DNA of 64,000 bases from Dermanyssus gallinae (GCA_003439945.1 QVRM01004790.1:172001-236000), one strand, 5' to 3'. Positions 1-12,340 are shown, counted from the stretch's first letter. Numbers and translations are program-made. The notes: a model not told the origin generated them from the sequence alone.

Positions 1-500
1 ATTTGCGAATACACTCGAAAGCATACAGCATCTGTACTGTATACATGTACAATAAACGTCGATGGGAAAGAATGAAAAAGCGGCGTCGAGGAGAACGTTT
101 TGCGGAACCTTACAGTGTGGGCTGTGTCAGTTATGGAGGCGCTTCAATCATGGTTTGGGGTGTGATAACCTTAGGCAGGAGAGCGGTACTCCACCAGTCA
201 CAAGGAGGTGCCTCAAGCCGACGTCTTGTCATGGGCGAAGAAGGTTTAACTGCCCGACCGAACATTGGTGAGATTCTAATACCCCACGAACGTATATGTC
301 AAAAAGTGTGTTACGCCGTGTCTCATGCATGTATGATGATGATAGTTTCATTCTCATGAACGACATCTTCATGTACGGCTAGAACGAACACCGATGCAGT
401 TGTTCAGTGTATTTCGCTCAAATTAGGTTTATAGAGTAGCCAGCATGACTCCTGACCTGAATCTCATCGAACAAATGTGCGAACTGCTGAAATAAATTAC
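1..500 (+). pseudogene. Tc1-like transposase relic
   Basis: Degraded DNA transposon of the Tc1 group (DD34E transposases that cut and paste at TA). In one frame the stretch GERFAEPYSVGCVSYGGAS followed by IMVWGVI (about 85-175) matches the conserved block before the second catalytic Asp. Further on, in another frame at about 435-485, TPDLNLIEQMCELL matches the SPDLNPIEH block that carries the third catalytic acidic residue. Frame changes and stops separate the blocks, so nothing functional remains. The 5' part lies outside the window. No terminal inverted repeat was found on the right side. Confidence 0.75.
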
Positions 501-1059
501 ATTTAGAATAAACAGTCCAAGCATAAATTTAGCTTATAACGAAACTTGATATTTATGTGATATCTTTCTCAAATATTTAAAACAAATCTACCACATTGTA
601 GTCGTATTTTAAAGCCAATTTACTTTTTTTTTTTCGAGTGATGAAGTCATTTTTGTTATGACGCAACTATTGTAGTGGGTGGGTACGTCATATGCCTACA
701 GTCAAATGTGATGGGCGGCTCGCTGAATGCGGCTGAGACGACGATGATAACTGACCCATCTTTTCTTCGGTTTATGTATTCGTTCGCGTAGGAGACACCG
801 TGGCGCGCTGGCACCACCCAAAGGATGCTAGACGATGCCGCTCGAAGAATTTGTCGCATTGGTTGTATCGCCGTTTTGTGTTTGGTTTCATATAGGAATT
901 CGAATACAGGCTATCGCTGGATTCGTGGCCGTCTCGGAGTTACACCTGTTCGCCTTGCTGATTGATTGATTGATTCCGACGAGATGAAGTATCATAGCTT
1001 TATAGCTTTGATTGTTTCCGACGTTCACAACTGCAGTCAGATGTGTATGAGTAAGGCCT

Positions 1060-1285
1060 GGTGGTTCCAGAAGGTGCTGATGTTATGGCTGATTAAACCA
1101 TAACTATGTAAACATGTACACAATACATAGATAAATAATTGCAATAATACGATATACTACGGTGATAATGTATAAAATCTTACTGTAACTTGTACATATG
1201 CTTCGCACCAGCCTGTGGCTATATGAAGTTGTAACAAAAATAAGAAACTACAATTAAGTATCAATAAACGTCATATCATATCATG
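1060..1285 (+). mobile_element. probable LINE 3' tail
   Basis: AT-rich non-coding stretch ending in AATAAACGTCATATCATATCATGG, a polyadenylation-like signal followed by a short iterated 5-mer. This is typical of the 3' end of non-LTR retrotransposons. A similar ending, AATAAAAGTGATGTTATGTT, is seen at about 44,790. No coding part is attached, so the family is unknown. Confidence 0.35.
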
Positions 1286-2734
1286 GTTATGGTTATGGCG
1301 CACGGGGCCATACGGGGGGGGGGCGGAGGTGCACATGCTGCAACGTAGAGTCTTGTTGACACGTTACTGCACACGGTCTTAGTAGGGCTGGGGTCCGTGT
1401 CAGGGGTGCTGATAACGAATGATGAGGGTGATGTTGTGGCTGTAGAAGACGATACCTTTTCTCGTCGCTGTCCTAAAGTGACCTCTGCGACAGTGTGGTC
1501 GGTCGGCTGTCGTGTCGTCCGTCGTCTGTTTTATTGACGCCATACTGTGTAAACGGCGGACGTGCGTGGTGAGACTGTTGCTGTACTGTCCATGGAGGGA
1601 TTTCCGAAGCCGGCCGCATTTCCATTAAGAGACGCTCAAAGATAGTATCTGCATCAAAGACTACGCCTTGTGTCGATCTCGTATGATCTGTTAACTGGGT
1701 AACAGTCAAATCATTAAAGAACATGTCAGTTCCCTTACTGGAATAATGATTAGTACTGTAGTATTGGTGAAACACTGATGTAGACACTGTCGCTTAGAAT
1801 AAGCTCGTGTATAGAGAGAGTTGATTGTGGCAAATATCGTTTGTCCGACTATACGAGCGTGCAGAAAAACAGAAAACAATTGTCGCAACCCGCCAAGACG
1901 GCCTAGTCTTGGAGGCTGTTGCGCTAGTCATAATTGTCCGCTACCGGATATGGACGATTTGGTTTCTGTTGTTGTTGATCGGATTTTTCTGAGCGATGCT
2001 CATTGCGAATTAGTGATAGACCACACCTCTAAGAGTCAGCGACTATACTGCCGCAATGACCGTTGGGGAAACCCTAGATGTTTCAACATTTCCGACTCTT
2101 GGTGTATCGAGGCAATGGATAGTTTAGAATTATGAAAATCTCCTTAGAAAAATGTCACAGCCCACTGAACGAGTCTCGCACATGCGGTGGGACGTTACTG
2201 CATAATTTACAGGAATGGACGTGTTGTTGGTATTTCGATTACCATATTTCTTCGTACAACGTTTACCTATTTTTAATTCCGCACATTACTAAACAGAGTA
2301 AACATTACCAGTGCGGCTACGTCGTTTTCGCCCCAGAACAACCAAAGAGAGCCAAAGCATGCAGGAAGAAGCTATCTCGTGCTACTGTTGTTGGGGTAAT
2401 GCCATCAGTTCGATTCTAATAAATAGCTAGTAGGTAACAAGTCAAAGAGATGCATGAACCGAAAAAGACAACACCTTGATCCAGCGGCCCTTTATAGAGT
2501 GTTGCGTGAACAGAATCCGGTCGTAGCTTTTCTTCGGCAAGCCTCAAGGAACGTAGCCTAGCATCCTTTGCCAATGAGCTAGATAGCTGACGATATTTAT
2601 TACCATATGACGATGCTTCATAGTAGCCAACCTGGTTGAGCATAAACGCATATGTCTGCATTGGCAGTACTTCCTCGTGGGCGGATCTGTTGCTCGAAAA
2701 ACCAATGACACCTGTGTACTGTAACTATTTCTCG

Positions 2735-2866
<132 letters not shown>

Positions 2867-3061
2867 AGAGAGCTTATTTATGATCTTTTCAATGACATCT
2901 TCTAGTCTTATTAACGCTCGCATATACATAAGTAAACCTGACGTCAGTTTATTTTTGTAGGTGAAACGCGGAAATATCACTTGACCCACCTAATTAAACG
3001 TATTGCATTATATTGATCTATAAATTTTTATTAGCATTTGTGGAGAACAAACATGTGTACC

Positions 3062-3098
<37 letters not shown>

Positions 3099-3100
3099 AA

Positions 3101-3143
<43 letters not shown>

Positions 3144-4971
3144 CATTTACGTAAGAAACTACACAAACATGAATTATCAATAGAGATTTCATCTCACACC
3201 GCCGAAACTAAGTAGCTTTTTTTAAGCGACTATCCCCTCTAATCAGGATTCTATATTTTAATCGTTACACTCAATTTAAACACTAATCAAGTCAAATGAT
3301 CGACACAGTTTAGTAATGTCAATCCTTCAGACTCTGTATGAGTATAACGGCCAAATACCACACTACAGCAACATTAACCGCCAACCAACTGGATTAGCCG
3401 TAAAATAGAAAAACAAGCACCTAAGTACACCTAATATGCAATAACAATAACAACAACGATAGTCGCAATAAAGCAACCATGATATTAAGTTGCATGCGAA
3501 ACATCTCGTAGACCAGAAGAGCTAAGCAAATCTAAAGCGAAGTTGAGCAGAAACACCTGTGTGCCGTGCTTACATGCCTGTACCACGGCAGGGGCAGAGC
3601 TGCACGAACCCCTACGCAAAACCTATCTAGTCTCGAGATACCTCGGAATTACTGCTAGCTCTGACAAGCATATCGTCAGAAAGACACGTCCATAACAAAG
3701 CTCGGACAACAGCCCTCTCTCTCAAAGACAGGCGACAACCAATGAGGAAGAGGAAAGGAGAGCCTAGCGGCGAGAGGAGGTCGAGGAGAACACAGAGGGA
3801 ACCGAGGAAAGGGTATCCACGTGCTTTGGCTGTCTGCGAAATCGTCTGCTTAAGCGTTCTATTGTCGAAGCACGGCTCAAAACACAGAGTCTCACAGACT
3901 CGGACTTGTTCTCGAGTTCGATCAGAGAAAGAGAACGCTGGCATTAGAGGTTATGGGACGTACCTGTTGTTGTTGTTGTCGTCGTCGTCGTCGATCGGCG
4001 TTCCTGTATTAATGCACACTGAGAGAAATAGAAAGCAAAGGTTAAGTCAGGCCACTGACATAACTAAATCATGAGGAAGCACAACTAAGTCATTTATTTA
4101 TACATGTTACACGTATACTGCAGGTAAATACGAAATGATGTCTCTCTCTCTTATTCACTGAGTGCGCGTAGCATTGTGTCAGCGTCTTGCGTCGAGGTAG
4201 TTAGTGGTTGGTCGTCGAAGGGAAGTCTGCAAAGCGTCTCGTATTCATTGTGTCTTATGTCGACAACGTATCGAGTGTCACAGTTAGTACTCAAAAAATG
4301 AATGGATAAAGTGCGCGCAGGGTAGGGGAAAAATTAGTGCAATTATATACTCAACTATCTCACAGCCAGCAGCCAGCACACACGTCGTAAAAACAGCGTG
4401 CGAGCAGTTCAACTTCGTCAACAAAGTCAAAGTATACATGTAGTGTAAAATACATATTCACGCGATGAAGAGTCGATCGGTCTATAACAAATGCGGCTCC
4501 GGCGTTGATCACAGACAGACAGGCAGCAGATAGATTACAGCGGGCCGGCTAAACCTAGACATACGGGTAGGTGCTGCTTACTGTATGCAGTATCGAGTAG
4601 TAACCATCCAAGTACTCAATAAACGATGTCATTCTTTTTTTCATATGCCATGCATGGATCAAAGGCGAACAGCAGCATCCGAGACGATGTTCGCGCGGTG
4701 GCATTCCGCGACCGCGTCACTCAGGCTGCCCGTAAGCGCGCGGCATGCTGCAACAAAAGCTAACCAAGTGGAGCTGTCATATACGAAAGAGCAACAATGT
4801 AAGGTAACTAATGAATGAATCGCGGTGGTGGTTAGTAAATTCGTTATGTATATGTGTAGATGTCATATATATATATATATATATATATATATTGATTGAT
4901 TTATTCGCTTGATAAGTGTGTGTACACATATCTCCCTTTTATATCAGGAGTTATATATTATTACCACTTAT

Positions 4972-5009
<38 letters not shown>

Positions 5010-5078
5010 TACCACCATTTTTATTAAGGCGAGCACTGCCGAGTGTGCAAACGTATTGTAAATGATTAATAAATCAAC

Positions 5079-5082
<4 letters not shown>
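5010..5082 (+). mobile_element. 5'-truncated R2-type element, 3' UTR only
   Basis: The segment starting TACCACCATTTTTATTAAGG and running through GTAAATGATTA is the same sequence that follows the stop codon of the R2-type open frame at 38,703-38,785. Only the last ~70 bp of the element is present. It lies between (AT)n arrays (4976-5007 before, 5083-5124 after), consistent with target-primed insertion into an AT microsatellite. The 3' end TAAATCAACACAATAT is shared with the reverse copy near 42.65 kb. Confidence 0.7.
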
Positions 5083-5126
<44 letters not shown>

Positions 5127-6096
5127 TTTGTATTGATTATGTCAATATCGCAAGTTAAGCACGTACTTGACATTTACTTATCTTATATGCTCACCCTCAT
5201 GTCATGTCATATCATATGTCAGGATTCGAGGTTCAGCAATTGACGACTATGTTATAATTAGTAGTGATCTATGCGGTCAATAATTCACTCCGTCGGTTTC
5301 GAATTTCTGACATATGGTGTCGCGTGTGTGTGTACAATAAGTAAGTGTCACGTACTTGATTAACGTACGATACTTTTAGATAAACGTAGACAATCAGTCA
5401 GTGTAATAATGACCGTGCGTTCGTAATTGTGTTATCAGAGTACAGTTGTGAGGCTCGAACGTGTCGCGTCGATTCAAGCACGTATTTATCTGCTCATCCC
5501 AGTGCGTTTATTATCATTGCACTTGCTGATCATCAATGTGTAGAAACCGTTGAACGCAGTACTAGTACATGTTGAGATGTAATATTAATCTGTGGTAGCG
5601 CAAAGGTTATAATGTATGTAATGCGGTATTATAGACTGGGATGTAATTTTCAACCTAATGTAAGACGAATACATTTTGAACCTTCCGAAGCAACCGTTGT
5701 TGCTTGGTCTGCTTGAGAAGGCCTATACAAGTGCATTCTCAAAATACAGAGTCTTGTTAAAATGGATCAGGCTTCTATGATGAGGAGCACCACCACATAA
5801 GACTACACGTTAAAGGGCCTCAGCTTCGGGTTGAAAACTTCCTAGACTACGACGTGACATAATTTTTTCGGATACGTCTTTTTTTTCGCAAAAATGTCGG
5901 GTACACGTGTTTGTTCTCCACAAATTGTAATAATAATAATAACACTTATAATAGTTCTTGTTTCAATAATAAAGATTCATCAGTGAGCTGTGCAGACGGA
6001 TTACAGATCCCACAGGCAACCGGCGTAAAGGCAAATTTTTACTGCAACTACAAGGAGGACATGTTCACACCTCACAATTTTAACGTTTAAACAATG

Positions 6097-6131
<35 letters not shown>

Positions 6132-6562
6132 AAACCTGGCAGTCCAACATAAAGTGAGGAATCATTTCTGATCACCCCGATCACTAAGTTTGACGCCACT
6201 AGCGGGAGCTAATGAGCTGTTTGTAGTCGAACAGTTCAGTGATGATAGACATGAACTATGTATCTGTCTTATGGACATGGCTATTGTCATACGCAAAACC
6301 AAACCGAGGCACTGAGAATAATATCCAGGCCTCCAAGCTGCCGTCAAACGTAGTAAATTCAAATTTCTATATAGTTAACCGATACATTTTGCCTACCCAT
6401 ATCCGATCACCCAAAGAAAAACATAGTGCTCTATTATCCCCCTTACCCTTACTAGTAGTTTTACATTTAACGATTGTATCTTACCTTCACATTATATATA
6501 TATATATATATAAATATCACCGAAAGCATCACGCCAAGCAGGTAGTGCAGCAATGGCAAGTG

Positions 6563-6679
6563 ATGTCGAACGTTACGACACCTGTGGTTACCCGACTTGC
6601 GTCGTCCGGGCATTCTTGGATAGAGATTACCCTCGCTTTGCCCGATAGCGCGCATTCAGAAGCAGCAAGTTCGACGTTC
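6563..6679 (+). CDS. TEFM: TEFM-like gene, possible first exon
   Basis: Proposed first coding exon of 39 codons, starting at the ATG at 6563 and ending at a phase-0 donor (TTC followed by GTTAGT). It joins in frame to the exon at 6773 across a ~93-bp intron. A mitochondrial presequence is expected here; the translated stretch is Ser/Thr/Ala-rich with few basic residues, so the match to a targeting peptide is weak. The choice rests only on reading frame and splice signals. The true start could be in another exon. Confidence 0.35.
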
Positions 6680-6772
6680 GTTAGTCGAACACACAGGAAA
6701 CATGGCGTTAGCTGATTGACTCGAGAGTTTTCGCTTGACATATGTGTGCAATATATCAACTTGTTATACCAG

Positions 6773-7081
6773 GACCGCATAACGCAGCAGCTAATAGCAG
6801 CAGTATGGGCAATCGTTGTGCGTTGTGATCAGGTCCTCGGCGTTCTCAACGAGTCGACGGAACGCGAACTAAGCCAATTTTTGGGTGCTTCATTCGTCAT
6901 GCGGATTATGCACCACCGTGAACAGCACGGACCTTTCGACTCACTGGAATCTGTGACTTCAGTGCCGGGTATGCGCAAAGCGGCTATTCTGAAGGTCTGT
7001 GAACGAATAGTTCACGACGAGGTCTCTAAACGGAAGAAAGCATTTTCTACAATTCCTGTGCTCTCTACCGACCACATTGAG
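6773..7081 (+). CDS. TEFM: TEFM-like mitochondrial transcription elongation factor, exon 2 (HhH domain)
   Basis: TEFM binds mitochondrial RNA polymerase and makes it processive inside the matrix. This 103-codon exon encodes the helix-hairpin-helix region: LNESTERELSQFLG, then MHHREQHGPFDSLESV and VPGMRKAAILKVCERIV, which is the two-HhH pattern of TEFM (leaf of Leu/Glu helices, then G-P-F-x-S-L-E). The acceptor is CAG at 6770-6772 and the donor GAG/GTAAGC at 7081, both phase 0. An in-frame stop at 6713-6715 precludes extension upstream without splicing. Family identification comes from the order HhH then RNase H-like domain over the three following exons; I am fairly sure of the family. Confidence 0.75.
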
Positions 7082-7316
7082 GTAAGCCAGTTATCGAGTT
7101 CTTCTCGGTCGGGTAACATATGTAGATAGATAGATAGTAAGCTACTGTGCATTATTATTATTATTATTGCAGAGTCACTTCATTGACGCTAGTTCGGTGC
7201 TCCTGCGAAGTGGCTTCGCGTCCCTCTGTCTGGTCTAGGTCAGCACTTGCCTTTGTTGCACCACAGAGTTGAGCCAATGACTGGTAATGATTTTCATTTG
7301 TTTTCGGGTCCGGCAG

Positions 7317-7628
7317 ATGCTGAACAAAGTCGTCTCGCTGGGCATTTCACCACCGTACGTGACGTTTGCGTCTATGGACCGCAACCGAAACTTGGTCGAG
7401 TGGAATCACTTTGTTGGCACGCACAGCCAAGACAGACGCCCCACGCTGCCGTCTCTCTACCAGGCGGCCACCCGCATCTACGAGCAGCTACCTCAAGGCG
7501 ACCTCTTCATCATCGAATTAGCTGAACTCCACGATTCCAGGCAGACCTCGGCCCACTCCAAATTTAAATTCTGCCTAAAAAGCATGATCACAGCAATGCT
7601 CAGCTTTGACAAACCCATGCAGCCGTTT
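7317..7628 (+). CDS. TEFM: TEFM-like, exon 3 (RNase H-like domain, first half)
   Basis: This 104-codon exon follows a CAG acceptor at 7314-7316 and ends at TTT/GTACGT. It carries the start of the RNase H-like fold: PPYVTFASMDRNRNLVEW (strand, Asp-Arg turn, Leu-x-x-Trp) and DLFIIELAE. In TEFM this fold is catalytically dead and serves in polymerase binding. Phase 0 on both sides gives continuous reading from IPVLSTDHIE into MLNKVV. A possible extra 60-bp exon at 7173-7232 (20 open codons) has a poor donor and is not needed for the alignment. Confidence 0.72.
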
Positions 7629-7674
7629 GTACGTAACATCTACATCTTTATATATGTATATCTATCTATCTATC

Positions 7675-7725
<51 letters not shown>

Positions 7726-7757
7726 CAAGATAGAGAGAGAAGAAGAAGAAGAAACGT
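7675..7757. repeat. compound (AT)n/(GA)n/(GAA)n microsatellite
   Basis: An AT run (about 7675-7702) passes directly into GA repeats and then GAA repeats. It lies in TEFM intron 3. Confidence 0.95.
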
Positions 7758-8146
7758 GACTATTTTCTTATACGCCCGTTTGCAGATGATTGTCTGTTTT
7801 AAAGCATTAAACGAGAACATGACTTGAGTACTAAAGACGATTCCAATAGAGACTTCAACGATCAGCCATCCAAGAATTGGACTAACATGCAAACAAGTGT
7901 GTAAACATAAGAGGGATAACGAGTTAACGATTTGAGCATTTTTCTATGAGAGCGTGCCAGGCCAAACATTTTGTTGCCGCCTTGTGTGAATATTTGTATA
8001 TTTGCAGTGAATGTCGCGAGCATGATCCCGTTACGGCACATATCCAGATTTTCATTCTAGTAATCTTCACCCAAATCTGAGAATCGAATGAAAATGACTT
8101 TAAAGGGGTATGTCCCAAAGTTGGGTGTTAGTGGGGCCATCTCTCC

Positions 8147-8370
8147 TCATAGCTACACAATGACCTCGGACATATGCAGATCACGTCTTTGAGTCTGTCG
8201 GAGGTTGGTGTGGCCTGGGTGACGTTATATATATATATATATATTGCTTAACTACTGCAACGCTTGGTTTTGTAAAAGCTCTTATCTCAAACCGTCACCA
8301 AGGCCACACGAACCTCCGACAGACTTAAAGGCGTGATCTGCATATGTCCGAAGTCATTGTGTAGCCATGA
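8147..8370. repeat. imperfect ~80-bp inverted repeat (fold-back)
   Basis: The arm at about 8147-8225 (CATAGCTACACAATGACCTC ... GTGGCCTGGGTGACG) is the imperfect reverse complement of 8291-8370 (CCGTCACCAAGGCCACACG ... TCATTGTGTAGCCATGAG). The ~65-bp spacer contains (AT)n. It lies in TEFM intron 3. It could be a fold-back/MITE-type element or a local inverted duplication; no target-site duplication was identified. Confidence 0.8.
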
Positions 8371-8886
8371 GGGAAAAATGATGTCTCGAAAACGAATGCG
8401 AGTACGCAAAATCTAGGACACAGTACAGTTGTACTACGACACTAAAAACTAACTATGACACAGCTCAAATTGCTCAAAAACGGCGGATTGAAATCCCAAA
8501 AACGTTAACGATTCCGTGCACAATTTCCGCCTCCGACGCTGCCACACCATGACAAGGTTTTTTGCACTACGCAACACAACGGACAACAAAGCAACTCTAG
8601 TGATACTTATTTGGAGAAAAGTATTCATGCGTTTTGTTGAAGATTGAATGCTAGTGGTTTTCTTTCCAAAGTGAAAACGTATCGCGACTACTTGTGCACT
8701 GCGTAGCGAACCTCGGTAGTTTGTTTATTACCATTCGTCCATACCTCCTACTAGTAATCGTGTTATTATGATGTTGTACCTGTCAGTATGGCTGCCATTT
8801 TTCCTATCGATATTGTACTGTTGTTTGTTATTGTTGTAGTTGTTGTTGTTGTTGTAGTAATCATAATCGTTGTTGTCTTTTGACAG

Positions 8887-9114
8887 GTTGTTGAAATGAC
8901 GCCACGTACTGTAATGGACATGTTCTCTCTGAGAGTGGACAACGAGCAGATCACGTGCGAAACCGTCCTCCGGTCGTGCATTAAAAATGAGGAGATGATC
9001 TTGACGCCTGAGTTGAGCGAACGGTTTAACAGAGCAAATCCAGTTTCGCGCGAGTTTCTAGGACGATTTGCCCTTCAGTGTCTGGCGTTCTGGAGGATGT
9101 ACGCCCCAGAGTAA
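8887..9114 (+). CDS. TEFM: TEFM-like, terminal exon
   Basis: The last exon has 75 codons plus TAA and follows the acceptor TTTTGACAG at 8886. It completes the RNase H-like domain: VVEMTPRTVMDMFSLRV (the residue block after the F of exon 3) and a C-terminal helix LGRFALQCLAFWRMY that matches the final helix of TEFM. The join to exon 3 is phase 0. The whole model is about 321 residues, compared with roughly 360 in vertebrates. The encoded product should act in the mitochondrial matrix. Confidence 0.75.
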   Translation, partial: VVEMTPRTVMDMFSLRVDNEQITCETVLRSCIKNEEMILTPELSERFNRANPVSREFLGRFALQCLAFWRMYAPE

Positions 9115-10116
9115 CACCTTGAGCCGGCTGCTGACTGGCGGACTGGTCGTCGTGACATTGTATTCGTCCTACGAGATAAATAGTGAAGTTCATGTATGTA
9201 GTGGGTTTGAGGTACTCTAGTGGGAATAAATTAAAGTTAGTAGTTACTTGTTTGAAGCCAGGAAAACATCGTGACTTCGTTCCATTTTACGTTAATCGAA
9301 ATGTAATGTTTCCGCTTCACAGCGTTCAAAAAACGCCTGGAAACTGCTTCAAGCCGGTTTCGGTTGTGGCACTATCAGATGCTTCTCATTTGCACCCTTG
9401 TTTAATGGTGATATGGACGGAGTGGGCCTTTTCAGTACTACGCGCGATTGCAAAAACATACTTACTCCAAGCTAGGAATGTATGAGGGAGAACTTCATAC
9501 GCAGGTTTTAGCTGGGATCCAAAGAGGTCGTTTTAGCAATAAATGTACCCCAAGTTGTTAGATTCAATTAAAATATTATGCCCGTACGAATTATCTGGCT
9601 GACTTGGTTTGCATAGATTTCAACTATTCACATTGTTAACAAATGCATTTGATCTCATATGAAAGTAATTAAAATTAAATACGTTCTTTGCGTTACGAAT
9701 ACATACCTAATAAGTTGCGAAAATAGTCTTATGCTACTTTAATATTTGTCGCCTGGTGTCTCTTTTTTGCAGTGTATCCCGTAATTTCCTAAAATTTGGT
9801 GACAATATATGACGGATTAATAATAGTAAGAATAATATTTTATAGCCGCCACCAAAACTGAGATAAACCGATATCGAACATTTAGAAAATGCTTTTCAAT
9901 TAGTTAGGGACGACCCTATTACAAGTTGTGTGTTTTTCCTTCGTCCTAGCGTAGAAACAACGACGGTCAGTAACGCTCATACGAAAGGTGTTGATTTACA
10001 GTTTATTTATTGCTCTGTTGCAACAAACGACGGCATGACCTTTGCCTCGATTTGAAATACCTAATCAATTTGCATTGTACTACTATTACTACTACTACTA
10101 CTCCGTAGGCACGCAT
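9115..10116. other. intergenic, nothing recognised
   Basis: This contains the 3' UTR of the TEFM-like gene plus AT-rich sequence. An open frame of 100 codons at 9183-9485 shows no domain, no splice sites and no similarity I recognise. A short (ACT)n run ends near 10,103. Confidence 0.5.
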
Positions 10117-10172
10117 CTCAACGTTGAATCACTATTCAACGCCTACATGAGCGTGTTTCGTATAATATTGCC
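10117..10172 (+). CDS. possible exon of unidentified gene
   Basis: The open stretch THLNVESLFNAYMSVFRIIL follows a TAG acceptor at about 10,108 and precedes a GTATGG donor-like site in CTT/GTATGG. It is short and hydrophobic. It might belong to the same + strand gene as the exon at 11,100, but phase and continuity could not be proved. A chance open frame is equally possible. Confidence 0.2.
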
Positions 10173-11099
10173 TCTTGTATGGCGGTGCATCTAGATGTCG
10201 ATCGAGATGCAGCATCTCGACTACTGTAGTGGAAACCTTAGAGCCGTCCTACTTACACGATGTGTGTGGCTCGTGTGCACGACACAACACGCTTCCCGCT
10301 TACGTCATCGAACAGCACCGTTTATCGGCATCAATTGGCGAGGCGAAATACACCGTGTAAAATCAATACTAAGGAGCATCAGTCACGCAAGTGCTTCGTT
10401 ACAGCAAACTTTCAAAAAATCACCGACCTCAAAGCCACACCTGCAATGACGCTCTCCGTATGTGTCCGTTCCAACGTACGCAGTACAGGTGTACATTTTG
10501 TTTACAATTTCGTGCTTGCTTCTTCCTTCCGCATAGCCCGTAAAGTTATTACTGCTTGCGAGCCTTTACGGCAAATCCCATCTATAGCTTTCGATTTGTG
10601 GCGGGCTTGCTCACTAGTAGTAGGGTCGTAAAGGACCTGTTCTATTTAGGTATTTCCACAGTGCGATTGTTCACTAACCATCTTTCCGGTTAGCCTTCCT
10701 ATGCCTCCTCTTGCAGACAATGAATAATTTGGAGGTAACAAAACCATGATTCATTCCTTACACCTTCCTTCTAGCGCTGACCTATATTTTCACCGTTCTA
10801 CATGGATATGTTTACTTCATGGTTTAATTATAAATAGAGCTTCCAATGAATCGTCATTTTTCGCTACGTTTTCTTACTTACAGATCAAAGGCAAGCGTTG
10901 AGTTGTACTTTTGGGGCATAATTACAATTGGCAACTCAAGTTTCGATGAGTCTATTCAGCTCCTCTTCGCTTCTTCCATTCCCTTTTTACAGCGTTTCTG
11001 GCTTGTCTATTTTGAACAGGCTACTGCGTGGTTGCTTGGCCGCTGATCTTCATAGCCTGTAATGAATGCATCGATACAAACGCATTTTTGGATTTTCAG

Positions 11100-11375
11100 G
11101 TAACAGAGTTATGTATTTGCGACTACGACGCTCGGCAAACCCTTATGCGAGGTAATCCCTTTCTAAAAGATAAGGCGTTCGTGAGTCAATTCTATCTGCT
11201 TACTTTCTGTTCGTCGGTCCTGAAAATGGCCACTACCCTGCAATGTTTCTGTGAAGGAGTAATCAAAGATTTTCACATGAACCATAACGGAGCAGTGATG
11301 GACTCTACCGCCATGGCAGGACTGGGTGCCATGGATCTCATACTAAACAAGCTTCCTTCTGAAGCTTCACACTGA
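11100..11375 (+). CDS. terminal exon of an unidentified + strand gene
   Basis: Ninety-one codons followed by TGA, after a strong acceptor (TTTTTGGATTTTCAG at 11,085-11,099). Composition is protein-like (Cys, Phe, Met and Leu spread evenly): VTELCICDYDARQTLMRGNP at the start and ending GLGAMDLILNKLPSEASH. I do not recognise the family. It is convergent with the last exon of the long - strand gene, 229 bp away (11,604). Upstream exons are not resolved; 10,117 or 10,846-11,046 are candidates. Confidence 0.45.
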   Translation, partial: VTELCICDYDARQTLMRGNPFLKDKAFVSQFYLLTFCSSVLKMATTLQCFCEGVIKDFHMNHNGAVMDSTAMAGLGAMDLILNKLPSEASH

Positions 11376-11603
11376 CGGCCCGGCTCTACAGTTTATATTT
11401 TGTACAGTCTGACGAGTGTAGTGAGTGGACCGGCCCCTTCCGGGCCAATTGGCCGGGATCACCGTCGAGACTCCAACCTCAGTAGGACACGGCTCTTCCT
11501 GACGCCTATACATTCTGCGTATCGGTTCTACTGTAATCCGGACAGAAAAGTCCGCGTGTACCAATTGGAACAGTATGGCTATTTCTTCGGCCTTTGCATC
11601 CGA

Positions 11604-11705
11604 TTATAACACCCAGAGGCCGCTCTGCTGCAGCTTTTTGATGCGCTCCTTTGCTAAAACAGCTTTTCGTTCTAAGATTGCCTTTACCAACGCCGATCCT
11701 GGCTT
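11604..11705 (-). CDS. 28-exon TP-rich gene, exon 28 (terminal)
   Basis: Last exon of the long - strand gene described at exon 3. It has 33 codons plus TAA after a CAG acceptor, phase 0. It encodes a basic amphipathic helix: KAILERKAVLAKERIKKLQQ and the end SGLWVL. The join to exon 27 reads EWYALLERIK into KPGSALVK. The Arg/Lys/Ala-rich helix near the C-terminus is compatible with a microtubule- or protein-binding coiled coil (inference). Confidence 0.65.
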   Translation of the reverse strand, partial: KPGSALVKAILERKAVLAKERIKKLQQSGLWVL

Positions 11706-12064
11706 CTGTTTTTCTTTTGATTCACGTAGGAAAATGAAAAAAAAAACGTCGAGAAAGTGCCCGCCAGTTCTAACCTAAATGCGACCTTCCTGAATGGACA
11801 GTAGATAGTTGTTTCCGTTAGCTTCCCCGTTTAGTTACAACAAAAGATGTACATGCGAGACTGCCCTAAAGATGAGGTCACTGCGTGTGTATCACTCTTC
11901 TCTTCCCTTGCTGCTGTTCATTGCACGGGGCAGCTGATCACCACTCCAGCGGCAGTAATAGCCATTGACACAACGACCCTAGTTTTATCCTATTGACGCT
12001 GTTTCTGCTGTTTGTCTGTTTGTTAGCCAGTTAGATAGAGGAGCAATGCCAACCGCCTTCTCAC

Positions 12065-12340
12065 CTTAATCCTTTCCAGGAGAGCGTACCACTCCTTGTA
12101 CTCGGTTTCCTCGTTGGCGGCGTCGACGCGTGGTCTATCGTCTTGAACACGCGTTCTGCTTCTTTCTCTTCGTAAACTTTTGCTCCTGCCGAGGGCTCTG
12201 GTGGCTCCCGGTTGGGTGGTAGTACTGACATTTGTCGTAGAGTTTGCGCACAAGGATGAAGCAGATGTCGAGTATGAGTTCTGCGATGCTGCATCGAGCC
12301 TCCGCGTTAGCTCTGTTACAGATCGCTGGCATGTCATGGG
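12065..12340 (-). CDS. 28-exon TP-rich gene, exon 27
   Basis: Ninety-two codons, phase 0 on both sides, with a very good acceptor (GCTGTTCTTTCTCAG) and donor AAG/GTGAGA. It begins PMTCQRSVTELTRRLDAAS and ends EETEYKEWYALLERIK. The C-terminal block (two acidic residues, Tyr, Glu-Trp-Tyr-Ala-Leu-Leu, Arg-Ile-Lys) and an upstream basic RSKSLRRERS stretch repeat those of exon 26, so the two exons are duplicates. Confidence 0.75.

Noticed and set aside
7173..7232. Extra 20-codon exon in TEFM between exons 2 and 3
   Set aside because: The donor (GTCTAG) is poor and the residues are not needed for continuity with the family.
9183..9485. 100-codon open frame downstream of TEFM
   Set aside because: No motif, no splice support and low-quality start context; probably a chance frame in the 3' flank.
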